Below, in pieces: positions 56,582-64,000 of a DNA stretch of 64,000 bases. The notes beneath the pieces are model-generated. The model saw only the letters and a program-made list of their open reading frames with translations, had not been told where the DNA came from and did no database searches. Position 1 is the stretch's first letter. Each line of letters opens with the position of its first letter. Source of the stretch: Hexactinellida sp. DTS-2022. Lineage: Eukaryota; Porifera; Hexactinellida. The position numbers were made by a program, and so were the translations under genes. The stretch lies in contig JAPNXP010000004.1 of the NCBI GenBank assembly GCA_028753945.1, forward strand, positions 2,666,001 through 2,730,000. The letters run 5' to 3'.

Positions 56582-58105
56582 TGTAAATGAATCTGTCGCC
56601 ATGTTTCACTCTTCTTTTCATTACATTAAATATTTGCATTGATGATTTCAATAAATTAGAAATTCAGGATTTCAGCACGTTCTCGGAAATTATAGTATTA
56701 TGCTACAATATTTACAGCCAGCTATTTAAATTTCTACATCCACATTAACCTAGGGGTCCGCGAAAATTCCGCTGATTAAGAAGGGTCTTCGAATGAAAAA
56801 AGGATGCGGACCACATGTTTAGACCACATGATTTCTGATGAATGGAAGTGGACACAAATAGGATTTACGGTGCGAACGCTGTGGACATGATGAATGGAAA
56901 TGCTTGCAGCTTGCAATCCGGCAACACCTTGTTAATAATTATCTGATTTACCCTTCGCTACTAAAATCTCCCGAATTTGGGGTTCGAATATAAGAACTTG
57001 AAACTCAATACTCAAAATCCATTCAATCAAGCGAATTGCCAACACTGTCTTCGAAACATTTAGAATTCACCAATGGGTAAAAACTAGCCAAATGTGTTCA
57101 ACCTTCTGCGAATAGTGAGAAATAACTGGAACCTGTCGCTCGCACAGGTTCCCGGCAGATGCACCTCCAACCTCAATCTCACTAGTTAGTAGTTACTGAT
57201 ATTTGCTGCTGCCTAACACCCAATTATCAAAAATCGACAGATCTCTATCATACAGAAATGCAAACATTAGAAATTGATTAGGAAGACCTACAACGACGAT
57301 AAGCAAAAAAATTCCCCATCTCATACACTACTAGCGTACAGCACAAGGAAGCATTTGCATCACAAATGGAGATGGATCGGATGGATTTGACTAGATTTGC
57401 CAACAGGCTTGAATTTGCGAGACCTTTTAATTGTTGATAGAGTCACATAAATTCAATTTCCGGACAATATCTAGTCATTTTGGCACAAACGCAACACAAC
57501 AGCGAGGATACTGGCGGGATCGCGGTAAATGACCCAAAACTGAAGTAGGATTTTACCCAAAATATATTTTGGACTTGGAATTTGACCCCAAATGTCAGAC
57601 AAAATATTTAGGGATTCTGATTGAATTAATGTTTTGATTCTGCACCTGTATATTTAATTAAGTTTAGGAACCTGAGTGTATTTTTGTTAAAGCATTTAAT
57701 ATTTCTTCCTTTGCTTACTTTTGAGAATATGTCTACTATAAAAACACACAGGAGGGTTTACCGAGAATTTTTCTCGTGGGTGGTTGGGGGGGTTGAAAAC
57801 TTTGTTGAAACACGTTTTAAAACATGTGGGGGTTTGGGGGCGCTGTAAGCCCTCCAGTCGGAGCCATGGGCGAAGCCCCTTTTATCCAGAAACAATAGTG
57901 TTTTATAGAGTGCTATTACTATTACAGAATAGAGCTATAGTGTATTATTATTGTTATGTCTAAGTTTAGACTAAGATAGCTTTTCTAACTGCTGCAACAT
58001 CTTAATAATTTAATACTTTCCAAATTTCTTTGGTTGGGGGAATTCAACCCTGGGGGGCTGGGAATCCGAGGCGCCCACCCCCCAGTATGAAACACTGCAC
58101 ACAAG
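56582..58105. other. Mostly anonymous sequence with G-rich patches
   Basis: G-tract regions at about 57,750-57,885 (GTGGGGGTTTGGGGGCGC) and 58,030-58,090 (GGTTGGGGGAATTC) could form G-quadruplex-like runs. No gene recognised. Confidence 0.45.
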
Positions 58106-59070
58106 TTGACACAACAACAAACCAACTTTTCGAACTATCAAATGGAATTTGCTTTCGTAGAAGGGATAAAAGTGAATTCTTTTGATTATAATTATCACTC
58201 AGTCGGATATCTATATGTCAAGTATCATGAAAATATTGGTACAACTTATCTTACATGCACTCTCGCAAAATCAAAAGGATGTTGTAGCTTAGCGAAAATT
58301 TCTACAACAGAAAATTTCATCGAAATGACAAAGACTCAAATAGAATCATTCTCAATGTGAGCAGGAAACAGATAGTATTATATTAACAAATAGAATTAAG
58401 CGACCTGCTGAATTATAGACATAGATTTTAAGATAGTTGTGTCGCAATTTCCATGGAGCATCTTCTTTGACGTTCAAGAAACTCGAAAGTACCCTGACAA
58501 AGAGACGTAAATTCCAATTGGCAAAATTGTAATCGACACCTGGAGAGTTAGATGAACTGTTGATAAATTATTGTACTCCAGCTACCATCAAGTAACGGCA
58601 ATGAGACAGCTCTTATTTTCGAAAGTAATCTAAGCTTAGATATACTTAAGGAAGCAGAAACAATCCATTTCGATTCCATCTCTAAAGTTGTTCCCCTACT
58701 CTTCTACAAACTACCTAGTTTTATCAGGATTAAAAAACACGTAATCCCTGCAATTCATATTCTGATGACTGCAAAGTATGAACAACTCTATGTGGCCACA
58801 CTAACAGAAATTCATTGTTTGGTTCCAGAATTTAAGCCAACTACTGCAATGTGTTATTTGAAAAGCCTCACGGAATGCGTTTATCTCTATTAATCCCACT
58901 ACAACTGTCGTTGGATGTTGGTTCCATTATACAAAAGCTATTTATGACAGTACAGAAACTAGGGCTTTGATTCACCAAATAATGTCTAGACCATTTTTAA
59001 CAGAAGAGGATATTCTACAGACATATCTGGGGCTCGAATTGTCATTTATCAGGATTAACTGATTCGTCTT
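58106..59070 (+). pseudogene. FLYWCH-type zinc finger plus MULE transposase relic
   Basis: The open frame 58,106-58,360 has YLYVKYHENIGTTYLTCTLA, then KGCCSLAKI, the Y...T.L.C...GC.A layout of a FLYWCH finger, a module common in MULE-related genes. Further along and in shifting frames: HVIPAIHILMTAKYEQLYVA, TLTEIHCLVPEFKPTTAMC, KASRNAF and VVGCWFHYTKAIY. These fit the MULE transposase core (P.Y.LM..K....Y, then a D/E box, then GCxFHY). Many stops; not functional. No TIR was assigned. Confidence 0.65.
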
Positions 59071-59328
59071 GAAACAATTGATGGCATAACGAAAATATTT
59101 CTATTACTTCTTCGCAAAAATAGTAGTATTTTTCTTCTATTTGTTCTTTTTCTCCATCATTTTCATAATATATTGTCAATTTACTTTTACTAACATATAT
59201 TAAATTATTGCATTTTTATCATTCTTACTTCATTTTTTGGTCAAATTCCTACTTCAGTTTTGGGTCATTTTCAGACATCAGTTTGGGTTATACTACTACT
59301 CACAACTTTCTTTTGGGCTAATTCCTAC

Positions 59329-59901
59329 CAGGGTTGGGTTCAAGTACATTTGAAAGTACTTAAGTACAAGTACTACTACTTTTCAGATATTCAAGTACAA
59401 TACAAGTACAAGTACAGGTAAACTTAAAGTACTTAAGTACAAGTACAAGTACAATGAAAAAATTAGGAAAATACTTAAGTACAAGTACAAGTACTTCCCA
59501 AGCTCTTATGATAAATCTCTCGTAATAATAGTAGAAATTGCTAAATAGTCTAAATACATACGGTAGTTTATATAGTATCATTCAAATCTATTTAATTGAT
59601 TTAGCAGTAGTCCTTGACACGAACACAATTCCTAATATACTAAGTATTAAGTAACACTACTTTATTTGAGATGGGATTTGAGGAACATCAATGATGTGTG
59701 TTGGAAATATATTGAATGATAAAAAAGTCACGAGTAACAAGTACTCAAGTACAAGTGCAAGTACTTTAGAAAAATGAGGAAAGTAATTAAGTACAAGTAC
59801 AACGGAAAAATGGTGAAAGTACTTAAGTACAAGTACAAGTACTCAGAAAATGTACTTAATTACAGAAGTACTTAAGTAAATTGTACTTGAACCAAACCCT
59901 G
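59329..59901. mobile_element. MITE with AAGTAC core
   Basis: TIRs CAGGGTTGGGTTCAAGTAC and complement of CAGGGTTTGGTTCAAGTAC; exact duplications ATTCCTAC at 59,321-59,328 and 59,902-59,909. Both arms are runs of AAGTACTTAAGTACAAGTAC, which are self-complementary. 573 bp. Its ends match those of the 2.6-3.1 kb block. Confidence 0.93.
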
Positions 59902-60415
59902 ATTCCTACTCACTACTTTCTTTTGCATCAAATTCCTACTTGATAATTTTTGGTCAAATTCCAACATTTTTTGGTAAAATTCCATCATCTCATCTGTCAA
60001 GTGTCAACAACCCAAGCCATCAACGTAACCACAGATCCATTGATCCACTTCATTACTAAGCATCCGCAATAGACTGATTAGGTGGCTAAAACCTTCCCTT
60101 AAAAGCCAGTAATGAGTGCATTGTGTATTTTGATCATTGCATGCTACTTGTTTTCTTGAAATTATGGCACTGCTCGACTACATATCAAAGTCTAACTAAT
60201 TTGGTGAGAAAGTTGGACCATGGCCTACATAATATACGGCCGTGTATGTACCCGAGAAGGCCAAAAAAATAGAAGGTCAGTTTATAAATTTCATTATAAG
60301 CTAAACTATGCCTCCTATTGTTATTATTTGCATTGTTATGTAGGCCATGGCGCAACTTCCCATCTACATTAAGATCGTACTTAGAATATCTATTTAAAAA
60401 GCCCTTTATACTTGT

Positions 60416-60658
60416 CTACAATACGGACAAGTACAGATCCGTGTAGAAATCCGAGATCCGTTCCTTAGTACGGAAGTTGCATCTATACAACAAGCGAACG
60501 GCACGTTTAGACTTAGGAAATTCAAGAAGATCCAAGCGAAGCTCCTGGAATGCTACAATCTTGACAGATTCATATAATTCCTCTAAATTTCTTGCATTAT
60601 GCCCGTCAGCTGTGAGGGTTAGGATTAACCTGATGCACTTGAATATTCTTTTAATCAC
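60416..60658 (-). CDS. Unrecognised ORF, possible exon
   Basis: The minus frame of about 75 codons reads TADGHNARNLEELYESVKIV, AFQELRLDLLEFPKSKRAVR, LLYRCNFRTKERISDFYTDL with balanced, protein-like composition. A CAG precedes it near 60,631, so it could be a terminal exon. I do not recognise the family. Equally it may be a decayed transposon fragment. Confidence 0.25.
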   Translation of the reverse strand: MIKRIFKCIRLILTLTADGHNARNLEELYESVKIVAFQELRLDLLEFPKSKRAVRLLYRCNFRTKERISDFYTDLYLSVL

Positions 60659-60699
60659 ACGTAGGTTGAGGTAGTAACAAAAGTTTCTAGACCACGGAT

Positions 60700-62880
60700 A
60701 TATAATTATATACGCTGCTGTTCAGGTCAGGCAGTGTAGTTTCCGTATCGATGTCCGTATAGTGGGAGACTTTGGTGCCCGCACAATCTCACACTTTCAA
60801 CACAGCCTTGAGGCCGGCCACAGTGGGCAAACCATGGGAAATAGAGTTATTTGTCAACACCCTTGGATTACGAACTTTAATATTTTTTCAGATTCACCAT
60901 TGTTTCAAACCTAGAAATACTAATTTTCCGAAGTCATATACTATCAGGGTAACGAATTATATGTATTGGGATGACTGATCTAAATATATTTTCTATCTAT
61001 AATTCTGTTGTGATATTAAGATCGAAATCAAACTTGTACGATTTATACCCATATGATGATTCATACTATCAATATGTAATTTATATCAAGACTCAAGACT
61101 GTAACTTCTTGATGTCATTGCTATAAATACAATTTCATTGTGGAATTGAAGCTAAATTTACAATATCTTATGGAAGGATTTATGAATTTCGGACGGAAAT
61201 TTATTTGGCATTTTGGTTCAAAAACATTAGGTGCTCGGTCGTGGTCACATATTCTAATGCTTTTAAATGTTGCATAGACATATTAGCAAAATATTTATAT
61301 TAGTTTGGCATCCTCCCAAACCCGCCTCGGAAATGATTTTTTAATTTATCATTGTCCCCTCAGAAAATTCATATAATGTAAATTGAATTTCTCCACTATT
61401 TTCCAATTAATTTAGTTTTTTTTCCATTAACTGATAGTGATACTGAATAACAAAGCATTTTATGATATTTTAATGTCAATTCTTTCGATCAGCATACCAA
61501 GTTAGAAATTCATCCATGCTATGGAATTTCAGTAAATAATTTTATGAGATCCGGAAGAAATTTAGGCGCTAGCAATGTTGCATATTATACAACTATGCTA
61601 CCTAAAACTATCTAGGGTTTCCTAAGAGTAATTGCACCTGCGATAGTTACACTCAACATCCATCTACCCTTTCTATAAATTCAATGAGATATAGAATACC
61701 TGGGATAAGACTAACATTTCAATTATTTTACCCAAGTTTAAGATGTATTATCAATGATCATGGCTATTATATGACTGTTATAAAACCAAAAATATAATAA
61801 ATAATGAATTTACCATTGATCGTACAAAACTACTGTTAGGAGACTACATGTATCATTTTTTATGATGCCATTCGGTTTGCAGCTACCTATAACCTATATG
61901 TCAATAATACTTCATTAGAGCTATCTAGCATAGTTTTTCCAAAAAAACTCTATCATTTACAGTAATATTGGCGATGTTAATTGCAATTTCGGCACCACGG
62001 TGGATACCACATTTATTGTGCTTCTTGATATCATCACGACCCTTCTTGAAATTGTTCCAGCCATTAAACTTATATTTCCAAGGAGGGGCATATGCACACA
62101 CAAATTCATGTCAACAGATATTAGGCAACATTGACGAAATGTCTAATTGCCTAATTACAACTGATTTAGTGTAAAAACTTATTTTTCTGCCAAATAAAAT
62201 CCTCAAACCAATTCTTCTCAATAGAAAGAACACTTCCGGATTTTCGCATGGGAATAAAAAGTCCTTCAATATAATATCTTTTTGGAATAGGTAGTTCGAT
62301 TGGAACTATCTGTTCAGCATATAAAGTGGATGGTCCGCTAAATTAGAAGATTTCATAGGTTTTTTGGAGAGGAATAGTGCAATGCATTCCTCTTCTCGCG
62401 TTCTTATCCTACATTGTACTAGACTGGTTATATTCATCTTGTAAATTGCGAAATGAATAATCCACTTAGTTACACATTTGACATATCATTGTGAAAAACT
62501 AACGACAATTTCAATTTACAAATCCTCAGTTAGGTTTCCTCAAAACACCTGCGTTGAATAGGTTTCACAAATTTGGGATTTTCTTATTTCGATTATTATT
62601 TCGATCGGTTTAATTTCCTTCAAATAGTACTCAGGATTCGTGTTATATATATTTAACTACACATTGGAGTAAAAACTATGTACCCACCACCAAATTCTAC
62701 GCTTATTCTATGTACGATGTTATTATTATTTAACTTTCTTAATTTGCCAACTCTTAATATTATTTTATTTTATTTACTTTCCAATTCCAGTTTATTTTAA
62801 AAGCGCCATTTTGATTTCTTTATCTTAAGAAACTCTTGGCACGTTTCTCTATACCGTAGGCATGAGTCGTTGTGAATGTA
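60700..62880. other. Anonymous AT-rich sequence
   Basis: No gene or element recognised on either strand. Frames at 60,772-60,978 and 61,968-62,174 have no known motif or repeat. Confidence 0.55.
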
Positions 62881-62924
62881 GGTCAGGGTGATAGTGGTTG
62901 TGGTAGTAAATGGATTTCGCACCG

Positions 62925-63085
62925 ATGCTATTTTTGTCGATACCTACTTAGGTAATCGGTTGAGATGGAACGTATGCGAATTTCTCCACATCCGCGAAAA
63001 CGGATGTGCAAGCGGATGCCAAATTTTTAACTCCGCGGATGCGGATGCGGATGCTGAGCTCTGTCCCATCCCTACTAACCGGAGC
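62925..63085. repeat. GCGGATGCGGAT block, MITE-like
   Basis: CACATCCGCGAAAACGGATG, then GCGGATGCGGATGCGGATGC and a closing CTCTGTCCCATCCCT. The last part looks like a hAT-type end read outward. The other end was not located. 63,086-63,545 holds no gene I can support. Confidence 0.5.
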
Positions 63086-63545
63086 AAATTATCATAAACA
63101 CTTTACTAATGTAGGGAAGTTGTGACTACGTGAGGGAAGTTGTGAATAGATAATTGATGTTATATAAAGTAAATACTCAATTAAAAGATATTTTTCAACC
63201 CATAGCCTACTTTATATAACTGTAAATATGCCAGGGATGTACAAGTAGATAGTAAATTTTATTTTTAAATTTCTATAGATTGAATTACTAATATATTTAT
63301 GCTGTCTCTATGTTTTTAGCCCTGCTATCCAGTATGTAATGAGAACTATTATTCAATTTTCCCAACTTAATATTCATAGTACACACAAACACATCCGTTG
63401 CTATGTACAGCAATTAGTTTAAGGGTGTCCAGTTCGGCTATTATACAAGCGTAAATACCAGAAAGATTTTTCTGAATCAGAACAATTGATGATTTATCCT
63501 CTGGTAACAAAGAAGAAGTTTCCCATTTGATGAAGTCCTTTTCAT

Positions 63546-63758
63546 TAGAGGTGCACCGGATCCTGGATTTCCCCATTTGTGGTCGATCCGGGATCCAGCC
63601 GGATCCGAGATGAGGTTACCGGATCTTCCGGATCCGAATCTGTATGCGTATCAACTATTTAATTGATTCTATTAATCTATAAGTAACCTCTAATTACTTA
63701 CAAAAACTATTGAATAGTGACATACTCTACGTCAATTCAAATTTATTGTAATTTTATG
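63546..63758. mobile_element. hAT MITE of the TAGAGGTGCACCGGATCC family, copy C, truncated
   Basis: The first 213 bp match copy A (21,014 onward) almost base for base, up to TTGTAATTTTATG. Sequence then switches to RAG1-like copy 3. The second TIR is missing, so a deletion removed about three quarters of the MITE. Confidence 0.85.
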
Positions 63759-64000
63759 GAGTCTGAAAAGATGCCCCTCCAGCAGCACTTAGAAAACCGG
63801 AGATTTAGCGTAGAACATAGTTCTCTTCACTATCACGTTCACATAATCTTGCATATTTCTAAACCAACTATTTCCAGGATTCGAGTTTCTGCGGAATAAA
63901 TTTATCCATTAGGTAATGAACATTTTCCAGGAATTTTCTTGGTAAATAAATCTATTGGCCTTGTTCCAAAGGGTGAATTTGGGGAAGGATTGGTCCAAAT
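63759..64000 (-). pseudogene. RAG1-like transposase, copy 3, diverged, window-truncated
   Basis: The minus frame from the right edge reads IWTNPSPNSPFGTRPI, like copy 1 WTNPSPNSPFSMRPV, the segment before the second catalytic Asp. Downstream, broken by stops, LSAAGGASFQ corresponds to LDGAGGASCH of copy 1, with the zinc-type Cys changed. Between these the sequence is much more diverged than copies 1 and 2 are from each other, so it is probably a different subfamily. It joins a truncated MITE at 63,758. Confidence 0.65.

Noticed and set aside
59360..59581. Minus-strand ORF ending in TCTCIVLEYLKSSSTCT
   Set aside because: Produced by the AAGTAC word repeats of a MITE.

Overview
This is AT-rich animal DNA, most likely from an invertebrate; the sequence does not fix the phylum. 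It is not prokaryotic: there are no operons and no long open frames, and almost every recognisable protein is a decayed eukaryotic transposon product. One short exon-like block (about 18.76-18.93 kb, resembling the N-terminal region of the transcription elongation factor SPT6) is the only plausible host coding sequence I could recognise.

Layout. 0-2.6 kb: a RAG1-like (RAG1/Transib superfamily) transposase pseudogene on the minus strand, cut by the window edge, ending in a CACAGTG terminus. 2.6-9 kb: MITEs, a Helentron-like cluster with a 140-bp satellite, and two pogo-type MITEs. 9-12.6 kb: a Charlie/ZBED-type hAT pseudogene and a CR1/L2-type LINE fragment. 12.6-19.2 kb: mostly anonymous AT-rich DNA with MITEs and the SPT6-like block. 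19.26-24.44 kb: a 5.2-kb DNA transposon with long terminal inverted repeats (TIRs) and a KRBA2/SCAND3/Ginger-type integrase, split by two copies of one hAT MITE. 25.4-29.6 kb: a second RAG1-like copy, internally deleted and hit by at least four later insertions. 31.2-41.8 kb: a P-element/THAP9-like pseudogene split by an 8.3-kb MULE-like element, which itself holds a 2.2-kb MULE-like element, a 2.4-kb THAP-domain element and several MITEs. 42.4-43.2 kb: a reverse transcriptase relic. 43.475-54.197 kb: a 10.7-kb MULE-like element with 0.4-kb TIRs and an exact 9-bp target duplication, carrying a transposase, an OTU protease domain, a second element protein and a conserved gene of unknown function. 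54.6-64 kb: hAT and FLYWCH/MULE relics, more MITEs, and a third, diverged RAG1-like copy at the right edge.

How the parts relate. Target-site duplications and interrupted reading frames give a relative insertion order. The P-like, integrase, MULE and RAG1-like genes are older hosts; MITEs and smaller elements landed in them later. Several insertions can be read as filled site versus empty site inside this one window. Two patterns stand out: the RAG1-like family with an RSS-heptamer-like end, and a set of MITEs, most with hAT-type 8-bp duplications, whose interiors are built from different short repeated words (AATTAC, AATCGT, AAGTAC, GATTTG, ACGTATA, GGATCCGG, GTTCAGTTC). No CRISPR, tRNA or rRNA gene was recognised. 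No promoter or terminator could be supported.
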